DNA of 18,516 bases from CAIKZJ01 sp041675325 (GCA_041675325.1 JBAYUG010000068.1:1-18516); one strand, 5' to 3'; counted from the stretch's first letter, positions 6,552-14,957 are shown. Program-made: numbers and translations. Notes: generated by a model not told the origin, from the letters alone.

Positions 6552-8447
6552 TTGCCGGATAATATCATAAATAATATCAAATCAAAACTCGAGAATCTTC
6601 CCGGAAAGCCCGGCGTGTATCAGTTTAAAGATACATCGAACAAAGTTATATATGTTGGCAAAGCCAAATCTTTGAAGAGCAGGGTGAGGCAGTACTTTCA
6701 ATCCAGACCGCATGGAGCAAGAACAGAATCGATGATTACAAAAACAGCTGACTTAGAAGTTATTGTAACTGACTCAGAAGTTGAGGCGCTAATACTTGAG
6801 TTTAATCTCATTAAAGAATTAAAACCAAGGTACAATGTACTGCTTAAAGATGACAAGACATTTCCTTACATAGTAATAACTAACGAAAGATTTCCAAGGG
6901 TGTTTCCAACGAGACAGAAGAGAACCGACGGCTCGAGATATTTCGGTCCTTATACAGATGTTAAAACAATGCGATTTGCGTTAAAGTCTATTCGCGATAT
7001 TTTTACAATCCGTTCATGCAGTTTAAACCTCTCGGAAGAAAACATTTCTTCGGGCAAATATAAAGTTTGCCTGGACTATCATATAAACAAGTGCGAAGGT
7101 CCATGTGTGGGACTTGTGTCCGAGGGTGAATACAAAGAAATGATAAATCAGGTTGCAAGACTTCTGAACGGTAAGATTGAAACACTTGAAAAAGAGTTGA
7201 AAGAAAAAATGGATGCGCTGTCAGCCGGCATGAATTTTGAACAAGCGGCAAAGATGCGCGACAAGATAGAGGCGCTCCAGGTATATAAATCAAAACAAAA
7301 AATGGCTGGGGAAGAAATAGTTGACAGGGATGTTTTTGCGGTTGTTCAGGAAGATAACGATGCATGCGGTATGGTGCTGAAGATAAGGGATGGAAGGGTG
7401 ATAGGAAAAACTCATTACTATCTTTCAAACGTTCTTGAAAAACCACCGGAAGAATCCGTAGAAAACCTTGTTACTAATTATTACAGCAAGGCAGAGTTTA
7501 TTCCCGATGAAGTGTTTTTACCGCTTGAGACGGAAAATATTGACGCGCTTGAATTGTGGCTGCGAGAGAAGAAAGGCGGAAAAGTTGAAATAACGATTCC
7601 GAAAATCGGCGACAAGATGAAACTGATACGAATGGTTGAAACAAACGCAAAGTATATGCTTGACGAACTGAAACTTGCAAAAATGAAAAGGGAATATACC
7701 GCACCCTCGCTGGATGCATTAAAGCGCGATTTACGAATGAACAGAATTCCCAAACGAATCGAGTGCTTTGACATTTCTCACATACAGGGAACGGATACGG
7801 TTGCATCAATGGTTGTGTTTGAAAATGCGAAACCGAAAAAGTCAGACTACAGAAAATACAAGATTAGAACAGTAACAAACGAGTCAGGCGAGCCCGATGA
7901 TTTTCTTTCAATGCGGGAGGTCATACATAGAAGATTCAGAAGAGGGGACGAAGGAGAAGAGAAAATGCCGGACCTTGTTGTGATAGACGGCGGAAAAGGA
8001 CAGCTTTCTTCTGCTGTGAAAGTTTTAAGAGATATGGGTATTAAGATTGCAAATGAGAAAGGAATTTCCGAAGCAGAGCAGAAGAAAGGGATAAACATAA
8101 TTGGGCTGGCAAAGCGGCTGGAAGAAGTTTTTATTCCTGATGATTCTGACCCGCAAACAATACCAAAGACATCCAGCGGCTTAAAGCTGTTACAAAGAAT
8201 ACGTGACGAGGCTCACAGGTTTGCAGTAGAATTTCACAGAAACCTCAGAAGCAAAAGAACGTTAACGTCAGAGCTAACCGGAATAATTGGAATAGGTGAG
8301 TTAACAACGAAGAAACTTCTAAGAAAATACGGTTCATTTGAGGGGGTCAAAGAAGCGCTGCAGAAAGATGAAACAACCTTTGAACTTGACATGGGAAAAA
8401 AGGTAACAGGTATATTAATGAGATATTTTTACGAAGAAGAAACTTAA
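6552..8447 (+). CDS. uvrC: UvrABC system protein C
   Basis: 631 residues, full length. UvrC makes both incisions around a lesion in nucleotide excision repair. Domains in order: GIY-YIG nuclease (about 18-95, with GVYQF and YVGKAKSLKSRVRQYF); the four cysteines C156, C173, C181 and C185 of the Fe-S site; the UVR motif that binds UvrB (about 210-243, MNFEQAAKMRDKIEAL); an RNase H-like nuclease with D407 (FDISH), DDF at 449-451, D479 (IDGGKGQ) and H556 (RDEAHRFA); and tandem helix-hairpin-helix DNA binding (about 572-605, GIIGIGELTTKKLL). The start must be the TTG at 6552: a TAA stop immediately precedes it, the next ATG is inside the GIY-YIG domain, and the resulting N-terminus has normal family length. 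It leads a compact run with the PIN-PhoH gene 13 bp downstream. Confidence 0.97.
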   Translation: MPDNIINNIKSKLENLPGKPGVYQFKDTSNKVIYVGKAKSLKSRVRQYFQSRPHGARTESMITKTADLEVIVTDSEVEALILEFNLIKELKPRYNVLLKDDKTFPYIVITNERFPRVFPTRQKRTDGSRYFGPYTDVKTMRFALKSIRDIFTIRSCSLNLSEENISSGKYKVCLDYHINKCEGPCVGLVSEGEYKEMINQVARLLNGKIETLEKELKEKMDALSAGMNFEQAAKMRDKIEALQVYKSKQKMAGEEIVDRDVFAVVQEDNDACGMVLKIRDGRVIGKTHYYLSNVLEKPPEESVENLVTNYYSKAEFIPDEVFLPLETENIDALELWLREKKGGKVEITIPKIGDKMKLIRMVETNAKYMLDELKLAKMKREYTAPSLDALKRDLRMNRIPKRIECFDISHIQGTDTVASMVVFENAKPKKSDYRKYKIRTVTNESGEPDDFLSMREVIHRRFRRGDEGEEKMPDLVVIDGGKGQLSSAVKVLRDMGIKIANEKGISEAEQKKGINIIGLAKRLEEVFIPDDSDPQTIPKTSSGLKLLQRIRDEAHRFAVEFHRNLRSKRTLTSELTGIIGIGELTTKKLLRKYGSFEGVKEALQKDETTFELDMGKKVTGILMRYFYEEET

Positions 8448-8460
8448 ACCATCAACAATA

Positions 8461-9804
8461 ATGGCAAAAAAGAACGCACCGAAAACATTTGTTCTTGATA
8501 CAAACGTAATACTTCACGACGGAACATGTATCAATCAGTTTAAGGATAACGACATAGTTATCCCGCTTGCGGTTATAGAAGAGATTGACCACTTCAAACG
8601 CGGCAGCCAGGTTATAAACCTTAATGCGCGTGAGTTTGCACGCAAGCTGGATGAGCTTACCGGTAAAGCACTTTTTAACGGAGGGATTTCGCTCGGAAAG
8701 GGAAAGGGAAAAGTCAGGATTGCAATAACGAAGGGGCTTAACGACGAGATAAGAGAAATTTTCAGAGAAGACACACCCGACCACAGAATTTTAAGTACTG
8801 TTGTTGAACTTAAGAACAAAGCCAAAGACAATAAATCCATCATTCTTGTAACAAAGGATGTTAATCTTCGGATGAAAGCAAAGGCAATAGGAGTTCTATC
8901 TGAAGATTATACAACAGACAGAATCGGCAGTATTGATGAGCTGTACAGCGGCAAAGGGGTTGTTGAAGACTTTGATGACGAACTGCTGAACAAGATATAT
9001 ACACTTCCTTTTCAAATTCCCGCAACCGAGGTTATAAAAAAGGATAAGGGAGAAGTTCACCCGAACAAGTTTTATGTTGTAAGAAACAAGAACCGCTCTG
9101 TGCTTGGACACCTTACGCCAACAAAAGAATTTATTGAAAGAATTGATAAAAACCCTGCTTACGGAATAATGCCGCGCAACGCAGAGCAAACCTTTGCTAT
9201 GAATGCACTAATAAATAAAAACATACCTCTTGTTTCGATAACAGGTAAAGCAGGCACAGGAAAAACACTTCTCGCACTCGCATCGGCACTAAGCGTGAAG
9301 AAAGAATACCGACAGATTTACGTAGCAAGACCTGTCGTACCGCTGAGCAATAAAGATATCGGATATCTCCCCGGTGATGTGGACAGCAAGCTGGCACCCT
9401 ACATGCAGCCGCTATGGGACAACCTCAAGGTAATACAGGACCAGTATCCGGATACAGACAGAAACCATCAGGCAATTTCCACGATGCTCAAAGAAGACAA
9501 ACTGCTTGTAGAGCCGCTGAGTTATATCAGAGGAAGAAGTCTGCAGAGAATTTTCTTTATCGTTGATGAAGCACAGAATTTAACTCCGCATGAAATTAAA
9601 ACGATTATAACAAGGGTTGGAGAAGGAACAAAGATCGTATTTACCGGAGACATATATCAGATAGACCATCCTTACCTTGATTCAGAATCGAACGGGCTGT
9701 CTTATTTAATAGAGCATTTCAAGGGACAGAAGCTTTATGCACACGTAAATCTTGAAAAAGGAGAAAGGTCAGAACTTGCAGAGCTTGCAAGTAATTTATT
9801 ATAA
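8461..9804 (+). CDS. PhoH family ATPase with N-terminal PIN domain (YlaK/PhoH2 type)
   Basis: 447 residues. The N-terminal PIN ribonuclease domain (about 8-150) has acidic residues in the usual places: D13 (FVLDTNVIL), E40/E41 (AVIEEIDHFKRG), D107 (TPDHRIL) and D133 (VTKDVNL). The C-terminal PhoH domain (about 235-447) has Walker A GKAGTGKT (262-269), the PhoH-typical ARPVVPLSNKDIGYLPGD (289-306), Walker B FFIVDEAQN (365-373) and TGD (395-397). In mycobacteria, PIN-PhoH proteins act as sequence-specific RNases with RNA-unwinding activity; whether that holds here is an inference. The ATG at 8461 gives the expected N-terminus. It lies 13 bp after uvrC and 19 bp before the nitrilase-like gene on the same strand, so co-transcription is likely. 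It is cytoplasmic. Confidence 0.93.
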   Translation: MAKKNAPKTFVLDTNVILHDGTCINQFKDNDIVIPLAVIEEIDHFKRGSQVINLNAREFARKLDELTGKALFNGGISLGKGKGKVRIAITKGLNDEIREIFREDTPDHRILSTVVELKNKAKDNKSIILVTKDVNLRMKAKAIGVLSEDYTTDRIGSIDELYSGKGVVEDFDDELLNKIYTLPFQIPATEVIKKDKGEVHPNKFYVVRNKNRSVLGHLTPTKEFIERIDKNPAYGIMPRNAEQTFAMNALINKNIPLVSITGKAGTGKTLLALASALSVKKEYRQIYVARPVVPLSNKDIGYLPGDVDSKLAPYMQPLWDNLKVIQDQYPDTDRNHQAISTMLKEDKLLVEPLSYIRGRSLQRIFFIVDEAQNLTPHEIKTIITRVGEGTKIVFTGDIYQIDHPYLDSESNGLSYLIEHFKGQKLYAHVNLEKGERSELAELASNLL

Positions 9805-9823
9805 AAATTATAAACCCATTGTT

Positions 9824-10660
9824 ATGAAAGTCGGATACTTACAGTTTAAACCCGAACTTGGAAAACCTAAAAAGAATCTTGAAAAGGTTAACGACCTTAT
9901 TTCAAAGGAAGACTTTGACCTGCTGGTACTGCCCGAGCTGGCTAACTCAGGATATTTGTTCGGTGAAAGGGAAGAGCTTAGACATGTTTCAGAAAATCCT
10001 GACACAGGAAAATTCTGCAGCATGCTCAAGAGAATCAGTAAAGAAAAGGACGCATATATAGTTTCGGGTTTTTGCGAATCCGTAAAAGAAGACAACAAAG
10101 AAATCTATTTTAATTCTTCCATACTGGTATATCCTAACGGAGAGTTCAGGGTTTACAGAAAGACGCATCTCTTTTACGACGAATGCGACTTCTTCGAGCC
10201 CGGAAACACAGGGTTCTGGGTATATGAAATATTTAACAAGAAGTTTGGTTTTGTAAAAATAGGAATGATGATTTGTTATGACTGGATTTATCCCGAGGCA
10301 GCAAGGTCGCTTGCACTGAGGGGAGCAGACATAATCTGCCATCCGTCAAACCTTGTAATGCCTTACTGTCAGGCGGCAATGTTTACGCGGGCTCTTGAGA
10401 ATCGTGTCTATACAATCACGGCAAACAGAGTCGGGAAAGATATTAACGGAGAAAAAAGTCTTGAGTTTACGGGAGAGAGCGTTATACTAAATCCCAAAGG
10501 AGAGTATCTTGCAAGGGGCTCGAAAGACAAAGAGGAAATTACATTTATAAAAATAAACCCGGAGCTTTCACGTGATAAACATATTAACGAAAAGAACGAT
10601 ATCTTTGCGGAAAGACGAGACCATTTTTATAAAGTGAGGGATAAGAGGAGTGAGATTTAA
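9824..10660 (+). CDS. Carbon-nitrogen hydrolase (nitrilase superfamily amidase)
   Basis: 278 residues. The nitrilase superfamily catalytic triad is complete: E38 (LPELANSGY), K113 (YRKTHLFY) and C151 (MMICYDWIYPEAAR). The DEC..FEPG segment (119-127) and IICHPSNLV (170-178) are typical of amidase-type members. It hydrolyses a C-N bond of an amide; the substrate cannot be read from the sequence. The frame is open from 9752 inside the previous gene, but the ATG at 9824 gives MKVGYLQF, the normal first beta-strand, and avoids the overlap. It has no signal peptide. It is last in the uvrC run, and its TAA (10658-10660) overlaps the stop codon of the facing DUF4159 gene, so there is no room for a separate terminator between them. 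Confidence 0.93.
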   Translation: MKVGYLQFKPELGKPKKNLEKVNDLISKEDFDLLVLPELANSGYLFGEREELRHVSENPDTGKFCSMLKRISKEKDAYIVSGFCESVKEDNKEIYFNSSILVYPNGEFRVYRKTHLFYDECDFFEPGNTGFWVYEIFNKKFGFVKIGMMICYDWIYPEAARSLALRGADIICHPSNLVMPYCQAAMFTRALENRVYTITANRVGKDINGEKSLEFTGESVILNPKGEYLARGSKDKEEITFIKINPELSRDKHINEKNDIFAERRDHFYKVRDKRSEI

Positions 10661-11328
10661 TTGCTCAAAACATAAACAACAATGTTCGTTCCCATTTGAA
10701 AAGATTCTTCTCTTTTCTCTTTTGGGTCGTCATGTTCTCTTGGGTCAGCCCAGCCGTCAGAGATGTTTGTCTCGTATGTATAATACACGCACAGCCTACC
10801 GTTAATCCAGTAACCAAATCCTTGCGGCGGTTTTGAATCATGTTCGTGTATTTTAGGAAGCCCTTTTGGAAAATTAAAATGAGATGTATAAATGGAATGA
10901 TTAAAAGGAAGCTCCTTCATTTCATCGTTTGGAAACACCTTCTTAATTTCTCTTCTGAATGATTCGTCCATACCGTAATCATCATCAGCATAAATGAACC
11001 CGCCGTTTTCTAGATATTTCTTTAATCTTTTAACTTCACTGTCCGAGAAGGTGATGTTGCCATGTCCCGTGAGAAGAATAAAGGGGTAATTAAAAATATC
11101 ATCTGATGCAACATCAACGGAATAAAATTTTGGTTCATCAACATCAATAGTAGTATTACTTTTCAGAAAGGTCATCATGTTAACCTCGGCAGAAGGGTCG
11201 TTATACCAGTCGCCGCCGCCGGAATATTTTAGTCGCGCAATCTTAAACTTTGTGTTTTGTGCTATTCCTGTTTCAAAAAATAAAGCAAGAATAAAAACAA
11301 AGAATAAAATTAAATATCCCCGCTTCAT
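10657..11328 (-). CDS. Exported DUF4159 domain protein
   Basis: 223 residues, ATG at 11328. Residues 1-23 are a signal peptide (basic start, hydrophobic core, cut expected near GIA-QN). The rest matches DUF4159: KIARLKYSGGGDWYNDP at 29-45, TFLKSNTTIDVDEP (53-66), PFILLTGHGNI (82-92), the glycine turn LENGGFIYADDDYG (106-119), YTSHFNFPKGLPKIHEHD (147-164) and GYWINGRLCVYYTYETNISDGW (172-193). The domain has a Rossmann/amidotransferase-like fold and no known activity; members often lie near secretion or surface-protein genes. Its ATG overlaps the hisA stop (ATGA), so it is probably translationally coupled. It is last in the run that starts with the PorZ-like gene. Confidence 0.85.
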   Translation of the reverse strand: MKRGYLILFFVFILALFFETGIAQNTKFKIARLKYSGGGDWYNDPSAEVNMMTFLKSNTTIDVDEPKFYSVDVASDDIFNYPFILLTGHGNITFSDSEVKRLKKYLENGGFIYADDDYGMDESFRREIKKVFPNDEMKELPFNHSIYTSHFNFPKGLPKIHEHDSKPPQGFGYWINGRLCVYYTYETNISDGWADPREHDDPKEKREESFQMGTNIVVYVLSN

Positions 11329-12095
11329 CTTTTAACTTTAGGTAATTCAAGCGAGGTATCAACGCGCTCCGAGTCTCTCCAGATAGCCTGACAAGGAAAC
11401 TTGTTTTCATAGAGAGCTTTCGAAAGCATTACAGAATCTATCTTTGGGTTTTTAAGGTCGGTAAGCATTTTCAGATGTGAGTATCCTCCGATACCGCCCG
11501 CGGCTGTTATTTTTAGGTTGTTCGTACTTTCTGCAATCTCCGTAAGCCTTTCTATAAAAGGTCCCGTACAATTGCCGACACGAGTTACATCCTGATAAAT
11601 TATTCTTTTTACGCCCAGCCCATCCATCATCTTGGCAAACCCAAGAGGTGTTATGTTAGCATAATTAACCCATCCGTTTGTAACAACGTTATTAAGTTTT
11701 TCATCAATTCCGATTACAAGCTTCGATGGAGAATATGTAGAAATAATTTTCTCAATAAGTCCGGGATGTGTTATTGCAGCCGTGCCAATTACTATGCGGT
11801 AAACACCAAGCTCTTCTATGATTTTTTGCGCCGTCTCAAAATCGCGTATTCCGCCGCCAAGCTGTACTGGTACATCAAGCGTATTACAGATTTCTTTTAT
11901 AATCGGGAAGTTCTGCATTTCGCCCTCGATAGCGCCGTCAAGGTCGGTTATGTGAATACACTTAAAGTTTTCTTTTCTGAAAAGACGCGCAACCTTTACT
12001 GGGTCATCCGAATAAAAATTGGAAGACTCAAAATGCCCTTGAAAACAACGTGTGCATTTTTCGTTATGAATATCTATAACAGGAATAACAAGCAT
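11325..12095 (-). CDS. hisA: HisA: ProFAR isomerase of histidine biosynthesis, somewhat divergent
   Basis: 256 residues. HisA is a TIM barrel that opens the ribose of ProFAR by an Amadori rearrangement, step 4 of histidine synthesis. Seen: PVIDIH with D8, CFQGHF.SSNFYSDDP (17-32) like the usual RL.QGDY..YSDDP, ITDLDGAIEG (49-58), QLGGGIRD (78-85), IGTAAI (103-108), IGIDEK with D131, NGWV (140-143), AAGGIGG (198-204) and KALYENKF (226-233). D8 and D131 are the two catalytic acids. The usual S/A-RDGT loop is TRVGNCTG (171-178), so its Asp is lost. I start at the ATG at 12095; a TTG at 12119 would run back into the previous gene. It lies four bases after the PorZ-like gene and overlaps the DUF4159 start. 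No other his gene is nearby. A paralogue with another substrate is possible. Confidence 0.85.
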   Translation of the reverse strand: MLVIPVIDIHNEKCTRCFQGHFESSNFYSDDPVKVARLFRKENFKCIHITDLDGAIEGEMQNFPIIKEICNTLDVPVQLGGGIRDFETAQKIIEELGVYRIVIGTAAITHPGLIEKIISTYSPSKLVIGIDEKLNNVVTNGWVNYANITPLGFAKMMDGLGVKRIIYQDVTRVGNCTGPFIERLTEIAESTNNLKITAAGGIGGYSHLKMLTDLKNPKIDSVMLSKALYENKFPCQAIWRDSERVDTSLELPKVKR

Positions 12096-12099
12096 CGTG

Positions 12100-14385
12100 C
12101 TATTGTTTAACAACGGCAAGCTTTCCTTTGCCGACTTTCTTCCCGTCTTTATCGAAGCCTACAACAAGGTAAATCCCCGAAGGAACATATTTCCCCTTGG
12201 TGTCCTTACCGTCCCATGAAGCAATCCTTCCGCCCGGTGATTCAAACTCTGCCATAACGTCTCCGCTGATTGACAAAATTTTTACGGTGGTGTTTTCGAT
12301 TAAGCCGTCTATTTTAAGATTGACTCTTGCCGGAAGAACAAACGGATTCGGTGAACAGATTATTTTATCAAACTCCTTAAGCGGTACTATTGCGTCAGTC
12401 TGCACGGATGACAACCCGTTAAGCGTTCCAAAGTATGCCCGTCCGTCCTGATTGCTCACTGCGATAGAATTAATCTGGTTGCTAAGCAACGGGCTGTTTG
12501 TTACGTTAAATGTTTCTATCAACGTCGAGCCGTCGGCTGAAAGATGAAATACGCCGTTATTCTCGGTACCTATCCATTTCTGGTTTAATACGTCTATGCT
12601 TATGCATCTTGAATTTTCAGTGAAAGGAACCTTCAGGTTTCCTGAAATTATACCAAGCTTTTCAGGTGCAGGTTTCTGATTTGGATTTTGTATTGCGGCA
12701 AGCGGATTTCGAATAATAAATACTCCGTTATTTGTCGATACCCAGACCTCGTTGTTCTTATCAACTATAACCCCGGTTACAGTGTTTCCCGCAAAATCAT
12801 TCGCAATATAAATACCATATACATCATCATAATAAAGCGTATCAGTGCCGTTATCATTAAAGAAATAAAGCCCTCCCGGGAAAGCAATCGATTCTATCCA
12901 TTTAGTGTTGTAATTATCTATAGCAACCTGTCCAAAATTTGTATTGTTTATAATGCTGGGATTCGCGTACGGGAAAAAGAGTGAATCGACAACATGCTTA
13001 TAAAGCCCCGTTGCATTATTTGTTTTAAAGAAAGACATCCAGAAATAGCCGTAGTTATCGAACGCACCGCCGAACGGCACGCAGAAATTCGGATCGTCAC
13101 TTCCCGGAAGTACTGAGTTTGAAGTGTTATAATTTCTTATAGTATTACCTTCTACCAGCGTTGCCCCTCCGCCGAAGCTAAGCGCCCAGACCTTGCTTTC
13201 TCCCGCAACAATTCTTCTGAACCAGTTGCTGTTACCGATCTCCGGATGTGTTGCTGTTGTATAAGAATCCCATTTAATGCCGTCGAATTTATAGAACCCG
13301 GCATCCGTCTGTCCGCCCGCAGCCCAAAGCACGCCACTGCCGTCGATTGAAATATTATCAAATGAATTTCTGTTCGGGCAATCAGGATAAACATAAACGA
13401 AAGACCCGCTTCCTGACCCCATCATTAAACCTTTTTCTGAAACACCCGCAAGCGGATTTCCAGACTTATCCACACCCAGCGAAAGATATAAATCGGAAGG
13501 ACCATAAATACTGCCCGTAGTAAGATTGTCAACAGCGGACACATAAATTACATCATTAACGATATAATACAAACTGTTTCCGCCTCTTCGAATATCTCTT
13601 ATGTTCTTACCTGTGGTGACAGGGTTGGGATTTGTCACCATGATACCGTTTTCAAAATAGCCCATACCGGTTTCAGAACCGAAAAAAACTTTTGTGCCGA
13701 CTACTTCCGAAGATTTAACGTTCAGTCCAAATGGAGCAGAATAATAATTTTCCCACGAAGCCGGATTGTTAAGATTATTATTTAATATCCTCGCATAAGC
13801 AATGCCAACGGCTGTTCCCGCATATAGGCTGTCATTTTTTACTGAAAGAGTTAGGACGTTCGACTTTGTGGTAAACGTACCGAGAGTATAGTAAGGTGCA
13901 TCAAGAAAATTTAAATTAGCAACGGATATTTTTTGAATACCGTAGCCCGTCGCGATAAACATACTGCTCCCGTACTGTATGAAATCATTTATTGATTTGT
14001 TGTTCTCGCTTGAGTTTTTAATGTCGTAAATATATCTGAATTTTCCGGTCGAAAATTCATGAATAACAATAGAGCCGTCCGCAGCACCTATCCAGAGCCT
14101 GTCAAGTGAATCCACATAAACAGAGGTAAGGCTGTTGTTTAATAGTCCGTCTATATTCGTGTATTTTTTAACAACAGTTCTCTGGTTCAGGTCAACAACA
14201 TAAAGCCCGCCCGTAGTTGCGCAATAAGCATAAGGCGCCGACCTGTCATAAGAAATTGAAACAACGTTCTTTAGGTCTGTATAATTAATCCACTTGCTAA
14301 GAAGTTGAGGAGAATTTTCGGCTAAAATTATTTTAGAAAGAGCAAAAAACAATAAAAGCCAGATTACTTTTTTCCCTGAGTTCAT
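12100..14385 (-). CDS. PorZ-like beta-propeller protein with T9SS/FlgD-type C-terminal domain
   Basis: 761 residues, ATG at 14385. Signal peptide at about 1-22 (LLLFFALSKIILA before ENSPQ). The N-terminal part has PorZ-type propeller features: WINYTDLKNVVSIS, CATTGGLYVVDL, TNIDGLLNNSLTSVYVDS, LWIGAADGSIVIHEF, then a YDIKN...KSINDFI stretch and FIATGYGIQKISV. Further two-component-regulator-propeller turns follow to about residue 655 (LWAAGGQ, EVWVSTNNGVFII, KWIGTENNGVFHLS). The last 85 or so residues are an Ig-like sorting domain (SPNPF, VKILSISGDV, SWDGKDTKGKYVPSGIYLVV) with a basic end. PorZ of Porphyromonas is about this size and is part of the T9SS surface attachment complex. The match is from memory of the family pattern, so an ordinary T9SS cargo protein is the alternative. 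It leads a tight minus-strand run with hisA and the DUF4159 gene. Confidence 0.75.
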   Translation of the reverse strand: MNSGKKVIWLLLFFALSKIILAENSPQLLSKWINYTDLKNVVSISYDRSAPYAYCATTGGLYVVDLNQRTVVKKYTNIDGLLNNSLTSVYVDSLDRLWIGAADGSIVIHEFSTGKFRYIYDIKNSSENNKSINDFIQYGSSMFIATGYGIQKISVANLNFLDAPYYTLGTFTTKSNVLTLSVKNDSLYAGTAVGIAYARILNNNLNNPASWENYYSAPFGLNVKSSEVVGTKVFFGSETGMGYFENGIMVTNPNPVTTGKNIRDIRRGGNSLYYIVNDVIYVSAVDNLTTGSIYGPSDLYLSLGVDKSGNPLAGVSEKGLMMGSGSGSFVYVYPDCPNRNSFDNISIDGSGVLWAAGGQTDAGFYKFDGIKWDSYTTATHPEIGNSNWFRRIVAGESKVWALSFGGGATLVEGNTIRNYNTSNSVLPGSDDPNFCVPFGGAFDNYGYFWMSFFKTNNATGLYKHVVDSLFFPYANPSIINNTNFGQVAIDNYNTKWIESIAFPGGLYFFNDNGTDTLYYDDVYGIYIANDFAGNTVTGVIVDKNNEVWVSTNNGVFIIRNPLAAIQNPNQKPAPEKLGIISGNLKVPFTENSRCISIDVLNQKWIGTENNGVFHLSADGSTLIETFNVTNSPLLSNQINSIAVSNQDGRAYFGTLNGLSSVQTDAIVPLKEFDKIICSPNPFVLPARVNLKIDGLIENTTVKILSISGDVMAEFESPGGRIASWDGKDTKGKYVPSGIYLVVGFDKDGKKVGKGKLAVVKQ

Positions 14386-14520
14386 CGTTAAACTATTTTA
14401 TTAATAAAAGTGATATAAATCCGGCTATCTTTAATGTATTTAAATTAATGATATTATTAAATATCAATTTTTTATAGAATAAAATCAATTGAAAATCATT
14501 TGTAGAGAAGAAGGGCGGAA
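14386..14520. other. Upstream region of the PorZ-like gene
   Basis: AT-rich spacer that should hold the promoter for the minus-strand run. A small inverted repeat GATATT/AATATC (14450-14465) lies in it. I cannot assign a promoter motif with confidence. Confidence 0.4.
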
Positions 14521-14578
14521 AAGAAGATTAAAGAAAGACTAAAGAAGAACGCACACTGAAAAAGCAGATTTATTATGA

Positions 14579-14598
14579 ACTGCCTTCAGCAGTCAGGT
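14579..14598. repeat. 20-bp palindromic insert in block X (filled site)
   Basis: ACTGCCTTCAGCAGTCAGGT sits between TTATGA and TTTCACTGATAG. The same junction without it, TTATGA directly joined to TTTTCACTGATAG, occurs at about 17448-17465 and 17574-17591. Confidence 0.85.
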
Positions 14599-14640
14599 TT
14601 TCACTGATAGAGATTGGAACGCGGGTTATAAAAATAGAAC

Positions 14641-14661
14641 GCCTGCCTGCTGCAGGCAGGC
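14641..14661. repeat. 21-bp palindrome in block Y (filled site)
   Basis: Arms GCCTGCCTGC and GCAGGCAGGC flank a single central T. The palindrome is embedded after AGAAC and before AGATTTGCACGGATTAGG. It is the same element as at 17401, 17603 and 17843. Confidence 0.9.
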
Positions 14662-14924
14662 AGATTTGCACGGATTAGGCGGATGGGCGCGGATAAAAAC
14701 CTTGATTTATTGCCCGCGAGAAAGAGAGGGAAAGAAAGAAGAATCTTTAAACAATAGAACGCGGATGATTACGGATTAGGCGGATGAACGCGGATTTAGA
14801 GAATCTTTTTTATTGCTTTTAAAGATTAAAGAAGAGCGCACGCTGAAAGAACGGATTTATTATGATGACCACTGATTTAAGAAAAAGAATTGAGAGGGGT
14901 GCTTTGTACTGGTGAAAGACGGGC

Positions 14925-14957
14925 GGGATACGGGTGAGATACGGGTGGGATACGGAA
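14925..14957. repeat. 11-bp tandem repeat, three units
   Basis: GGGATACGGGT, GAGATACGGGT and GGGATACGGAA are consecutive. This is a short minisatellite-like array in non-coding DNA at the edge of the composite repeat. Confidence 0.8.

Larger units (their letters stand above)
14521..14880. repeat. Composite intergenic repeat, two units
   Basis: The blocks occur in the same order as in 17395-17965. X (AAAGAAGAACGCACACTGAA, ending TTATTATGA) is at 14534-14578 and again at 14820-14866. Y (GAACGC, then GGATTAGGCGGATG.ACGCGGAT) is at 14637-14695 and 14757-14799. Z (CTTGATTTATTGCCCGCG, then AAAGAGAGGGAAAG) is at 14700-14738. The first X and first Y blocks each contain a small palindrome; the second copies do not. 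No reading frame here looks real. Confidence 0.85.

Noticed and set aside
7481..8098. Several minus-strand open frames inside uvrC
   Set aside because: They are antisense to well-conserved UvrC domains and have Ser/Phe-rich compositions typical of reverse frames.
14450..14475. Plus-strand intrinsic terminator (GATATT/AATATC followed by a T-run)
   Set aside because: The stem is entirely A/T apart from one pair, and no plus-strand gene ends upstream of it.
14521..14880. Insertion sequence or MITE with terminal inverted repeats
   Set aside because: No transposase and no paired terminal inverted repeats with target duplication around the whole region. The palindromes are internal and self-contained.
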